In this document: positions 25,231-41,049 of the stretch, piece after piece
How the letters are laid out: every line of letters begins with the position of its first letter
Position numbering within the stretch: the first letter of the stretch is position 1
DNA from: Acanthaster planci
Taxonomy: Eukaryota; Echinodermata; Asteroidea; Valvatida; Acanthasteridae
Assembly (NCBI RefSeq): GCF_001949145.1
Contig: NW_019091446.1
Location: 384,370 to 444,369, forward strand
Length of the DNA: 60,000 nucleotides
Reading direction: 5' to 3'
Made by a program: the position numbers and the translations under genes
The notes under the pieces: model-generated
Database searches by the model: none
The model's input: only the letters and a program-made list of their open reading frames with translations
Told to the model about the DNA's origin: nothing

Positions 25231-26336
25231 GAACAGAGTGGATGGGATATAATTTTCCATGCCTCCTGCTTTATGGAAGAGCCGCAGTGGGCAAACGCAA
25301 CGTTTTGTGCTTGAAAATATTCCCATACCCGCCACCCTGGAGGAATGTTGGATCTATATGACCCTACACTTTGGTACCGATCAGATCCAAAGATGTACAA
25401 ATGCGCCGTTTTGACAAAATGTATACAATTAGTCATGTTAAGTTGCATTACCACACAGCTACCCTCCCAAGTTGATTGATATGTGTCCACCCCTGGGGGG
25501 CAAGTTTAGGGTTGAGGATTTAGTTATCACTATCCCCCTATCTCTCGCACGGATTAAGGCCACATTCATTTAGAATTCATTTATAACGTTTACTTTATGC
25601 TTCAGAGGGGTTACAGCTTGTACTTTGTATTTGTCGATTCTCAAATGCTAAAAATTATACTCAGAATAAGACGTGAAGAGACTTCTTTCACGCGACGGGT
25701 GTTTCGAGGGAAAGAAAAATGTCATTTGATTTATTTGTTGGTCGTGTTTTCGCCATGAGAGAAAATAAATAAGACTTGAGGCTATTTCTCCTGAAGACGA
25801 ACAGAGCACACTGTTCGAAACGTCGAGTGAACCCCGGTTCTTTTCAGAACCACACACACTCAAAGAGAGAATTTGATTACATGGTGTCACCGCAAACTTC
25901 ACATAATGAGAGAAAATGTAGTAAGGCGCGTCTAATAAAACGCATTCAATGCTTGTAACGTGGATGTTTTCAAGGGTTTATGGTCACTCTATAAACTAGG
26001 GGTCTCAAAGTGTGACATTTGAACAATTCTGCGTCCCAGGTTTGCCGGACCTGTGATATTTGACATGGAAAATCACTGAATGTGACTCCAACCTACTCTT
26101 ATTTTTATGGCAGGCAATTGGCATCACTTATTCACTCTTGGAACTTGTAATCTTTATCAAAATCATATGTCAGATGCGACGGGACACGAACAAATTTTGA
26201 CCAAAATTTATAGAATGACCCTTGCACGAATATTTAAATAGGGCCTACATGGAAATACTGCAGTCTCATGTTTGGATGTTTCTCGAAACATAACAATACA
26301 GTTGGTTAATTTGAATGGTTTCTGTACAGGTGTTAG
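25231..26336. other. Intergenic region right of the MAM gene
   Basis: No gene is supported. An AATAAA at 25764-25769 could end the MAM transcript. Just after it comes a structured repeat with a hammerhead-like core (25791-25851). The remainder shows nothing recognisable. Confidence 0.6.
25791..25851 (+). ncRNA. Hammerhead-like RNA motif in a retroelement-type repeat
   Basis: CTGAAGA (25791-25797) is followed by a stem, CGAACAG-loop-CTGTTCG (25798-25817), and then by AAACGTC, so that GAAA overlaps the end of the stem. A second hairpin, GGTTCT-TTTC-AGAACC, closes the unit (25836-25851). CUGANGA, stem II and GAAA are the conserved core of hammerhead ribozymes, which occur in Penelope-like elements. 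The stem here pairs one base too far or leaves a bulge, so self-cleavage is uncertain. Confidence 0.4.
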
Positions 26337-27319
26337 CTCTTCTGTCTCCTGGAAAGGGATTCTTTTAAGTCTCAAACGATCTTGAGTGATCTGCCAAATG
26401 AACTTATAGTTCGTATACTTTGCAATCTAACTGTTAAAGATCTCTGCCAAATGTCTTTATGCAGTCGATTCTTAAGAGGCGTGGCAAATGACGATTACTT
26501 GTGGCGCCGTCTTTGCCAAGATAAGGGGTGAGATTAGTACAGGGCCATCCAAGAAAGTACCATTTGCCACGACTGGTCAAGACCGGTGCCAACTCGGTAT
26601 AAAAGGGGTGCCCCCCCCAACGTTCCCGGTCGATCTTGTCAAAGCTGGTTCAGAGAGGCCTGAACTGAATGCCGCAAGGTGAATGCTTCAAGGTGTACAT
26701 GAAAGCGAAACACCTGAGAAAACTTCTAAAAAAAATCGCTGCTATTAAGTTACACTTGAGTCTTGGATGGGTCAAAAACGTTACGACAGCGTTGGTCACG
26801 CCATCGATGTACGAGAACGGAGGCTCTGTAATTTGGCTGGGGAAGGGGACTGTTTAGGTGCATGTTGGTTTCCTTAATCATACTTTGCAGACTGGAGATC
26901 TTTCTACTGGGAAACGCCATCACATCATGCTAGTAGGTGTCAGTTGCTTTCGTGACGCTCTGAAGATGAAGGATGCCGTCGTAGCTGCAGGATGCTGGGA
27001 TCGTAGTATTCGCACCTACTCTGTCAAGATTGGACAGCAACTGCGCGTTATGTCTGGACATCGTCAGGCAGTGTCTTGTGTCTTCTTTGATGGCGACACT
27101 ATCGTTAGAGTTGCTCAGCCAGAAAATAAGGATAGAGGAGAGTACACAGACAGTGACGTGCACGTGTGGAATGTTGAAGATGGTGCTTGTCGATGTATCC
27201 TCCTAAACGCGTCCAGGGAGACATATCTCATTCAATTGGACTATTCTGTTTATAGCAGTCATACAAATCAAGTGTGGGATGCATGCGGTGGCTCTTGCAT
27301 ACAGCGAGTTACTTGCTGA
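26337..27319 (+). pseudogene. Truncated F-box/WD40 gene, probable pseudogene
   Basis: Exon 26337-26527 encodes an F-box (SDLPNELIVRILCNLTVKDL, then SRFLRG and LWRRLCQDKG). F-box proteins link substrates to the SCF ubiquitin ligase. The next block, about 26679-26827, continues as ECFKVYMKAKHLRKLLKK. From 26891 a frame encodes two WD40-like blades (AGCWDRSIRTYSVKIGQQ; GHRQAVSCVFFDGDT ... SDVHVWNVEDG) and stops at 27317-27319. The last two exons join in phase, but the F-box exon is one base out of phase with the second at a run of four Gs (26525-26528). The second blade carries an unusual insertion (VAQPENKDRGEYTD), no start codon is found, and only two of about seven blades remain. An assembly error at the G-run would rescue only the first break. 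Confidence 0.6.
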
Positions 27320-27725
27320 TGTGACCAGATTGATAGTGTCATCTTGGAGATGGCACCTTCACATCTTACGATATGATCGTGAAGACTTGACATCTGGAAT
27401 TTGCAAGATGCGCTAAGACATTTCAAGTGCCATTTGTGCCATAGTGTACGATTCCAGAGATGATAAAGTAATCTATGATTTATAGGATTAAGTTCAAGCA
27501 ACAGAAAAGGAAGAGCCCAGAGTAATGTACAGGCAGAAGCACTCAGCTCAAGTGAAAACCCTGAAGTGATTTCTGTTACCCAGAAAGCTCTTTATATGGA
27601 GATTGAATGGGAATAGATCACACGAGGGAACACCCCCAAAAACCAAGGATGCTTTCATTCATTCAATCAACATGATAGTGATTACATGTGGGTGAATATT
27701 TTTAATCTATATTCTTAACCTATAT

Positions 27726-27895
27726 TAAAATACAGGAACTCGAAGAGAAATAACAACGTATGCTGGATTTTTATAAGTAGGACCTACACTTAAAAGTATT
27801 TCACAGGTACAACGCTTATTAAAATGCAGGAACTCGAAACCAAATAACAATGTAAGCTGGATTTTTATAAGTACACTTAAAAAGTTAAAAAACTG
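27726..27895. repeat. Imperfect tandem duplication, period about 95 bp
   Basis: Both copies contain AAAAT-CAGGAACTCGAA, AAATAACAA-GTA-GCTGG and ATTTTTATAAGTA, followed by ACACTTAAAA. The function is unknown. Confidence 0.8.
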
Positions 27896-28370
27896 TAACC
27901 ACCGGCATAAGGAACTTAAGGAATGCCAAAGATTGGCAAAGTTTCACAAACTTAAAAACATGCAGACATAACCTGCTCAAATCCAAGATAACCGAATTAA
28001 GGTTTACATGCATTCCAACTAGGAGTTGGACTAATCATCCAAGTAGTGAATGTGTGCCCCCCTCCATAAATGAATAAATAAAAACCGAAAACGTGATGTG
28101 ACCATGCCGCCCCGCAAGAGGGATGGATCGTTAAGGACACGTAGGATCCTTGTGACCCTAGACCGATACCCCCCCCCATAAACACTTTACCAACGCATTC
28201 ATATAGAAGGCCTAATTGCTTTTCATGTCGAATATCTCCCGAACTAATTGGGCAGTTCAGTTTCATTTTCAATATAAACCATGATTATGTTTAAAATCTT
28301 CGGGAATGTGTCCAACTAAGCATCATCAAATGACAAATGACTGACACTGATGGATGAGGCAATCTGGTTG

Positions 28371-28583
28371 AAGGCGCCTTTCCACAATGTGGGCCGAGGG
28401 TTTTTTGGTTCGTTACGTAACCGAGGCGTCCATGCGTTTCACTTTCACGGACACAAAAATCGACTCCATTGACATAACACACATTTGCGTTGCGTTTCGC
28501 CGTCAAAATCGCCCACAAGCGATTCTTAAGGAGACGCAACGCTTGGCGCAAGTGTGGACGCGTATTATGGAAAGGCACCTTCA
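28371..28583. mobile_element. 213-bp MITE with inverted ends
   Basis: The left end GAAGGCGCCTTTCCACAAT pairs with the right end, whose reverse complement reads GAAGGTGCCTTTCCATAAT. Subterminal sequence continues to pair weakly (GCGTTTCAC and CAACGCTTGGCG). There is no coding capacity. Confidence 0.7.
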
Positions 28584-28640
28584 GATGAACTACATGTAAA
28601 TAAAAGACCGTTCAAATCCACTTCCGTAACGGCCGACCTA

Positions 28641-28674
28641 CTGAAGAGGCGACTCGGATTAAAACGATCGAAAC
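28641..28674 (+). ncRNA. Second, weaker hammerhead-like motif
   Basis: CTGAAGA (28641-28647) is followed by GGCGACTCGG, a short loop and CGATC, and then GAAAC (28670-28674). The spacing resembles the motif at 25791, but pairing in the intervening stem is poor. It may be the degenerate tail of a repeat. Confidence 0.25.
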
Positions 28675-29187
28675 TGTAAGATTTTAATCATAAATTATAA
28701 CCAAGGCAACAAAATGTTCAAACTGGCATCAACGACTATATACATAATTCTTTATGAAGAAAATAATCTCAGTGTCGGTCTTCTCTCACTGTTTACAATC
28801 ACTATTCACAATAGACGAAATTCTGTCCAAGCCTTTGTACACTAGATGTCACACCTTGCATTACAGGTGTAGGCCGCTGTCCTTTTTACGTCTAGTATAA
28901 GCCATTGATGACCAAAGACTTCAAACCTGTAGGGAAAAATGCATCCATGGGTTAATTACAACAGAAACATAAACGTCATAAATGAAAACAAAAATTGAGA
29001 ATAAATCTCCATGAACGTAGTCGACGTAGATTTTTAATATTTCTTCAGGGCTGCGTTAAATATTCATTATTCCCTTTTCTTCCACGACGATAATTAATGC
29101 AACAAGGAAATGAACTGGAACATTAAGGTAGGGCAAATTTCACGTGAGGTTCTTGACAAAGAAAAGCTGTGTCCAAAATTTGTAGCT

Positions 29188-34436
<5,249 letters not shown>

Positions 34437-35275
34437 CTTGTTCTGCGGAATATCACATTTGAAAAAAAAAAATCAGCTCTACACAAAAGCGTTGATGCTT
34501 TCAATTCCATTGATGATTAATTGATATGGCTCCGTGAGTGTTTTCCTAGTTGAATCGCGAATGGTTAGAGATGGATAACTTAACTTGCTAAAAACAGAAT
34601 GATATACTGAAAAATCAGTCCACGATAAATTAAGTTTTCACTTTTGGAACGACGACTGTCCCTCTCCATTTACATAATCGTGACTGTATCTCCGCACTTC
34701 ACATGGCATGTAATAAGAACAACTTTTGTATTAGATCAGAGCACACAAAACAGTTTTTAAAAATTTGTATATCCATTGGAATGTTGCAGCTGAATAGTTC
34801 GTTACAATTCACTGATGAAATTGTTCAGCATACTACAGAAATCTGTCCTTTTCATTAATTATTCAATTATAATTGTAACATTTTAAGCAATAGAGCAATC
34901 CAGAATTTCATGTTAACATTATTCTAGAGGCACTGTAAAATCAAATGAAAACTTTGCGGTGCTAAATTTTCATTATCATGATAACCATTTCCAAAATCTT
35001 CTTTTGAAGTTTTTTCAATGTCTTAAAAAGACATCAGTTTTTTAATTTTTTCGTGAGCTGTCACTTATGGTTTACTGATAAATAACCGCCCACTTCACAG
35101 ATGGCAGTGCAGTTATTTACACTTACCTGTTTGATGAGGATTCCCAAAGATCTGATAACTTTTCTCGGTTACTGACGATTGACTAAGTTATGTCTGATGT
35201 TCCTTTCCTAAAGCTCGCTGGAGACGGTTGAATTCATTAGGTCAGAGCCAAGCAAGTCCCTGGGCTTTTATGCTG
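34437..35275 (-). promoter_or_regulatory. Cellulase leader exon, first intron and TATA-like site
   Basis: The coding start at 34436 is preceded by an acceptor (CCGCAG, ending at 34443), so a few leader bases share the exon. A good donor (CAG/GTAAGT on the minus strand) sits at 35127/35126. The implied untranslated first exon runs from 35127 to about 35240. ATAAAAG on the minus strand at 35271-35265 is in the right place for a TATA box. The transcription start is inferred, not seen. Confidence 0.55.
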
Positions 35276-35855
35276 TGCGGGTTCGGTCTGTTTACCGATT
35301 TGCTGGACAAAGCTTTGTATTCATTGAGGCGGATTAGGGGAAGACCTGTTAGTCAGTAGACAAGAAGGACGTCTGGGTATGTCACGGTGATTGGCTCACG
35401 GTCGGAGGGGGTAAGAACCTGTCAGCAAATTCATGATTTTCAAAACATGGACTACGTAATAGTGTGCGTCACGATAACTTTCGACCAATTAGGGCAGCTG
35501 ACACACAGCATGAGAGTACGTCATACCAATTGTCGACACACGTTTAATAGCAGCAATAGAACATCTTGACAGCGTAAAAACTTTGTGCTGTGTGAGTGCA
35601 TGCGTCTGGTTATCGATTTGCTGCACAAAGCTTTCTATTCACTGGGGTAGATTAGGGAAGACCAGCGGGACTCTTGACAAGAATGACATCTTAGAATGCC
35701 ACGACAATTGGGATTGGGTCGGAGGAGGTAAACCCTTCCCACTTCAATGCTGGTTCACACATTTAAAAACATGAACTACGTAATAACGCACGTCATAACT
35801 TTTGACCAATTACGGCAGCTGACAAACACCAGCGAGTGCGTCATAGAAATAGCCG
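35268..35855. repeat. Tandem duplication beside the cellulase promoter, period about 318 bp
   Basis: Copy one (about 35271-35566) and copy two (about 35587-35855) share GATTTGCTG-ACAAAGCTTT, the GAC-AGAA-GAC spacing, GGTCGGAGG-GGTAA, ACATG-ACTACGTAATA and GACCAATTA-GGCAGCTGACA in the same order. Divergence is roughly 20%. Copy one begins at the TATA-like site of the cellulase gene. Confidence 0.8.
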
Positions 35856-38800
35856 ACAATCTCTGGCCAGGAATAAAGAAACAAACTAGGGAGGGGCGGA
35901 CGATGGCCCGATCTGGGTTTAATAGCAATTATAGAAGATACAGAACCAGCTGGTGGATTCGGAGAAGCAAGAGACATGTATACGGCATTGTTGCTATGGC
36001 CTTGCGTAGCCTCTATTTGAGTGAATAGTGTTTCCTTTAAGATATCTCGATGTCTGAAATAATTTTTTTAAATGAATGTACTTATCAAAGAGAACATGAG
36101 TTGCTTTTTAACCTTTCATTTTGACTGAGTTTTGAAACACAAATTAGACAATGTGACTTATCCGCAAAGATATCGTTGATATAAATTGCGTTCGTCACGC
36201 TTGAGAACAGCTGACGCTTTGAGTTTTGGGGCCAAGTGAACAGGCTTTATCATGCGTGGAGATTCACGAAAGAGAGAGGTGCAAATTGTAAAGGATCGAC
36301 GCAATTTGTACATATTGGTGGAGCAAGGATGTGGAGATTTCATACTTGTACTTCAGACTTAAGAATGATCAAGAAAAAACCTGACGATCGTAAAGCGAGC
36401 TTCATCAATCGGTGCGTGTTTTAATTGAGAAAGCCTTATAATTTGCTAGTTTGTATGTAGATTCTCTTAAAAAGAGGTTTGTGGAACTGTTAAATATTCG
36501 ATATCTGGTTTGCAGATAAATTATCTGGCACAGTGGGTTTGCGGTTTTGAAAAGTAAAAAAAAAATAGTCACTGCAAACTACTTGTTGCTGAACTGGCTG
36601 TTTAATATTTCATAGTTGGTTGTAGGTTGCACCAGAGCAAGGTAGATATTTTCAACGGCCTGATTGGTTTTTTGTCAGCATCTGATTTCTTTGATTTGAT
36701 TTATTCGCTTTCCCACGTTGCAAACACATGTATGTACAGACAGAGCTAGAACACAGACAACTAGACCTGTTGACCGAAAAAGAAGAACCAGTCATTGGGG
36801 AAAGAAGGGATAACGCAAAAAAGTGAGGAAACCTCATTTCCATTGTGGTCCCATTTTAATTAATTTATCTCTCCCATTTTAATTGCCGCCCTCCTCACGA
36901 AGGGAAAACATTGTTTGGCCGATAGCTTCTACCCTGCTGTCACTGAGCAGGTGTAGACATTGATTAGTGGTAAACAGGACATGCTTTCGCGTAAATGCCA
37001 CAAATTTACACCTTTTAACACCGTTATCTGAAAACCACTAATGTGCTAATGATCCCAGCTTTATTTCTAGATGTGGTGCTTTGTGGGGACCATTATGGGT
37101 TATAACCCCACACGTCATTCATTAATTGTCTGCATCGGGTGGTCAATCCTGCCTACACTTCTTTATTGACTGAGCAGGCGTAGTACACAATGACCAGTCT
37201 GACGTCATGAAGATGCACCTATTGTTCCCTCTCTACAGGTGGCAAGTCGCACAAAGTGGGATACGAATGTAAGCCCGAATTACATAAACTTAATAAGAAG
37301 GTGTTTTGAAGCTTTGGTCAGCATACCTGACGGGAAACCTTGCATGATAAGAACTTACGGTTTCGCAGTTCAGATACTGGGAAAGTGGCCCAAGTTTGAT
37401 TAAGAGGCCTTGCGTCTACCTCTTATTTCTCGAAACTTATAAAGTTATATGAGTCAGAGCAAAGATAAATATTGTCACGATAGAATAAAAGCAACTGAAG
37501 CGACACTCCAAAGACAGCATGAAGGGAAGATATTGTTTTCATTACTTTTAACAACTTCGAGGAAAAAATACAACAGAAAAATGGTCATGGTTTTTAAATA
37601 TTTTATACCGTGATCTGTGATACTTATTTTCAAATAAAAGGTGGTTTGAGTAGGTTCATTGAAATGGGGTTTTCTTATTTTGACTGCAAAAATACTATTG
37701 CAACATGCTACGCGGAGCCTTAAGCCGCATTGCTGGTAAAGATCCCACCTTGAGTCGCGTTAAACCGGGCAGTCAAATCTCAGCTTAGCACAACCATAGA
37801 GGAAGGACATAGAAGGTGTTTGAACTGCCCGAGCTGTAACATCTGGCCACTGACCGCTTTCTGGCATGCCTGGTGTGTCCATAGCCAGGGCGCAGCGAAC
37901 GCTTGCTACGCACCATCTGTTTCACAAGTTACCACGAAACCCCTTTGTACCCTATGATCGCCGCCGCAATTTGTCGATGGTAATCTGCATCCTTAAAACT
38001 TCGTGTACTGAGGTATACGACATTAAATATTCATGCTTTGTTGGAACTTGGTATGATCTCATGACAACATAAAATTTAATGTTTGCGCAATTGCTAATAC
38101 ATCACGCTATGTGCCCTAAATCTATATGTGCAGTCATTGCCCTTAATGAGCTCTTTCTTCTGGAGTTATTTTGGAAATAAATAGCCCGGTGGTTTACAAG
38201 ATTTTGTGTTTTGTTTGAATCGTTTTTATTATGGCATTTGTACAAAAGCGTATTTTATGAGATTTCACGATCACTCCCTGTGATGAAATAGCGCATTTTG
38301 TTCCTAAGCTTTCCAGTAGTAGTGAACATATTGTTGGCCAGTCTTAGCGAAATTCGTACCAAGTCTTTGAACACTGATGTATTGGAGGGAGGAGAATAAA
38401 ATTACAAACTTTGCATGGATAATGGAACAGTATGTTAAAATTTAAAAACTTTATTTACGATGACAAAAATGGGTCCAATATCAGGGATTTTTCTCTCTCT
38501 ATTTCCTGGTCAAAGCAATAATTTGTATTTAATTGCAAGCAAAAAACAACAAGTATTGCTGGAATATTACTGGCCCCGCTTGTCCGCCTGAGATGCAGAC
38601 AGTAATCGGGCATTTTTGGAATGTTTTCTATTGTTCGTTTGACCCGGCGGCGACCATCATTGAACACTTTGAAGTGCTCGAGTTGCAACTCCTGTGACCT
38701 TCCTCTATGATACCAGCAAGCTTTCATTTCTTGAACACCCAACGAGCCCGATGTCTTTAGACGTGCCGAGTTACCCTTGCGCCTGCGCTACGTCGAGATT

Positions 38801-39769
38801 TCAAGACAGATGCTCAAAGTTATGGCGTAAAATATAGTTTTCTTAAATACAACAATGTGAATTTTGTAAAGTACAACTTAAGAGCTAAATTTACGCGAGA
38901 TGTTTCATGCTTTCATTAAAAACTTCACAATTTTTTCAGATATGAGTATACACTGGACCATTATGCTTCATGTTAGAAGTGTATCGATTGTGTTAACCAG
39001 TACTGTTATAGTTTACCTCGTCATAGGCCAGTAAATTAATTACCTAAACATCAATCATAATCGTTCTCAAAGATCTCTAAGGGAAATACAACTATAAATG
39101 TATAGGTGCTGTTTATTCGGAGTTGAATGTTAAACTGCAAATAGACCAGATAAAGTAATCAGTCAATGCTCATACTTATCTTTTTTTTTTTAAAGAGACA
39201 GGTACAGCATCCTGCGTATAAGTGGCAAACGTTTCAATTTATCAAAACGTTAGAATAGTAAGAACAATCAAAGACTGAATGGTCAAGGAAAAAGTCAGGC
39301 AAAACGCGTTATCATTATTGAAACAATTCTCTAATAAATTACTGCACTGAGCTGGTTATAGCAACAAAAGCGCAAGCGACATCATTGTCGAATCTAAGAT
39401 GGAAATCCCAGATTACAAAATTATGAGGAAATTAAAAACCGCCAACAGGTAAAAATGATTTTACCTACTTTTCTTTGTCTTAGATCATGAACGTAACATT
39501 TCTTTTAATAATTCTTTGAATTATTTCAACACTTCCAACTCTTCTGTCTACCGTCATAAAGAAAGGATTTACCTCACGAGGAATGAACACCGTAAAAACT
39601 ATCCTTTAAATTGATCGCAGTGGAGTCGATCTCGCAAAAGTTGTACTTCAAAGTAGAAGGTTTTTCATATGGAATGTTTAAAAAGGTCAATAACATTATT
39701 GTGTCTACATTACTACAGGAAACTGTGCATAAGCTCAATTTCCAGAACAAGTGTGCTGACAGTTTCCAG
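35856..39769. other. Intergenic region between the cellulase and lectin genes
   Basis: No gene is supported. The main feature is a transposon with CATAGAGG ends (37795-38709). ATTAAA on the minus strand at 39509-39504 is a possible polyadenylation signal for the lectin gene. Long stretches show nothing recognisable. Confidence 0.6.
37795..38709. mobile_element. Non-autonomous DNA element, CATAGAGGAAGG ends, copy 1
   Basis: CATAGAGGAAGG at 37795 is matched in reverse complement by CCTTCCTCTATG ending at 38709. A diverged copy of the same family lies at 54597-55222 in opposite orientation and matches at both ends and in several internal blocks (CGCTTTCTGGCATG, GCTTGCTACGCACCA, AATGTTTGCGCA, ATTTCCTGGTCA). 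No transposase is encoded. The subterminal stretch CACTTTGAAGTGC is itself palindromic. Confidence 0.85.
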
Positions 39770-40540
39770 TCAAGACATTCTCTGAAACTCAAAATAAGCG
39801 CAGTTTTGCGCGTGGCTAAAGTCCTCAACTCCAGCATCAGTGCGTGACCTAGTGTTGAGTTGGCAAATCACCACGTCGCCGCCATCTAACCACAGACTGA
39901 ATGAGCGACACAGGGGTTCAGCCCAACACGCCACTCCGCATTTTGCCAGTCCGTGGACCTGTAGACTCCTAACCTCGTGATTATGCAGGCACAGCCCCGG
40001 TGCGTGTTTGAAATGGGTACTCCAGCGATTCAGCTCACAAGCGGATATAGGGTTGAACTCACACGCTGCGAATTTTCGCTGGTCACAGAGAGAGTCTCCC
40101 CATCGCCCGCTGAATTTCTTGGCCATTCTGATGCAGGTCTCCGAACCACCACTTGGCTCATTGTTGGCCCAAGTTGCGTAACTGTGAGCTTCACTGTCAC
40201 CATGGCACATAACCTGGCCCGAGTTTTCCAAATGTCTACAGCCGATCCACACTTCCAGATCAGCCTCGATCGTGACGCCCAAGGCCCCCATCCAATTTCT
40301 CATTTCCCGCCAGATGAAGTTCTGTTCTGCTTGCGAGTCTGGGACGACCATGCCACTTCCCGAACGGTTGCAAGCTTTCGAAGCCTGCTGCCACGTCATC
40401 TTCTCGGGAAGCAAGATGTAGCACGATTCCTTCTCCCGGGCAAGCCATCCTGAAGGGCAGATTGCTTTCCCTGGTCGAAAAATGTGACTGTTTAATAAGA
40501 AAACAACTGCCAACAACTCACACCTGGTGAATGTAGACAT
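39770..40540 (-). CDS. Secreted C-type lectin with C-terminal PAN/apple domain, intronless
   Basis: One 256-codon frame starts at ATG 40540. Residues 1-26 are a signal peptide. The C-type lectin-like domain (28-160) shows CPSGW, SCYILLPEKMTWQQASKAC, VWIGC, TWANNEPSGGSETC and GRWGDSLCDQRKFAAC, including the extra N-terminal cysteine pair of the long form. The calcium/sugar site is altered: EPS (128-130) stands where EPN or QPD is usual, and WGD (147-149) where WND is usual. Calcium-dependent sugar binding is therefore doubtful. A PAN/apple-type domain follows (169-252: VHGLAKCGVACWAEPLCRSF, then VICQLNT and NCAYFEF) for protein or glycan binding. No membrane segment is seen after the signal peptide, so it should be secreted, perhaps in immunity or adhesion. 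A single uninterrupted exon is odd for this two-domain layout. Confidence 0.9.
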   Translation of the reverse strand: MSTFTRCELLAVVFLLNSHIFRPGKAICPSGWLAREKESCYILLPEKMTWQQASKACNRSGSGMVVPDSQAEQNFIWREMRNWMGALGVTIEADLEVWIGCRHLENSGQVMCHGDSEAHSYATWANNEPSGGSETCIRMAKKFSGRWGDSLCDQRKFAACEFNPISACELNRWSTHFKHAPGLCLHNHEVRSLQVHGLAKCGVACWAEPLCRSFSLWLDGGDVVICQLNTRSRTDAGVEDFSHAQNCAYFEFQRMS

Positions 40541-41049
40541 TTAGGCGAATTTTATTTGGTGCCACAACTACCCCTCCAAATTAAGCCAAGGATTCGAGAA
40601 GCGATCTTGGCTTCTCTAGTCAATTCCACAAGTGCGGAAGATGGTAACTCCACCAGCACTTACATTCAAAGAAATTTGTTTTGTCGTCGCCAAACCATCG
40701 AAATAATAGGCAAAGATGACGCACATCCTGTGGTGTTCATACGTTTTGAAATCCCTCCGTTTTTCCTTGCTTTCTAAGACGGTATAGATTTTCCTTTATT
40801 AATTTAGAACGAAGGTTATCACTCTTTTTACACCAATTATTAGTCCTTCCATCCTTGCGATTTAATGGTTACCCATCAGCTTCAACGGATTGCTTTCTGT
40901 TGCTCAAGGGGAATGAAACATAGAGAGTAATTCAACTGGAGGAGAAAAATAACAAGATGGTAAGCGACTGAGACCTTGAATATTCGAAGGGGAAAAATGA
41001 TGGAGTTCATCTCAGGAAATATATTGTTTTAAGCAAACTGAGCTTTATA

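Larger units (their letters stand above)
27320..29187. other. Intergenic region between the F-box relic and the cellulase
   Basis: No coding exon is supported. The region contains a two-copy imperfect tandem repeat (27726-27895), a 213-bp MITE (28371-28583), and a second hammerhead-like motif (28641-28674). On the minus strand, ATTAAA at 29038-29033 is a possible polyadenylation signal about 150 bases after the cellulase stop. Confidence 0.6.

Noticed and set aside
39977-40453. A 158-codon plus-strand frame opposite the lectin
   Set aside because: It is antisense to the CTLD, whose cysteines and WIGC/CDQRKFAAC motifs show that the minus strand is coding.
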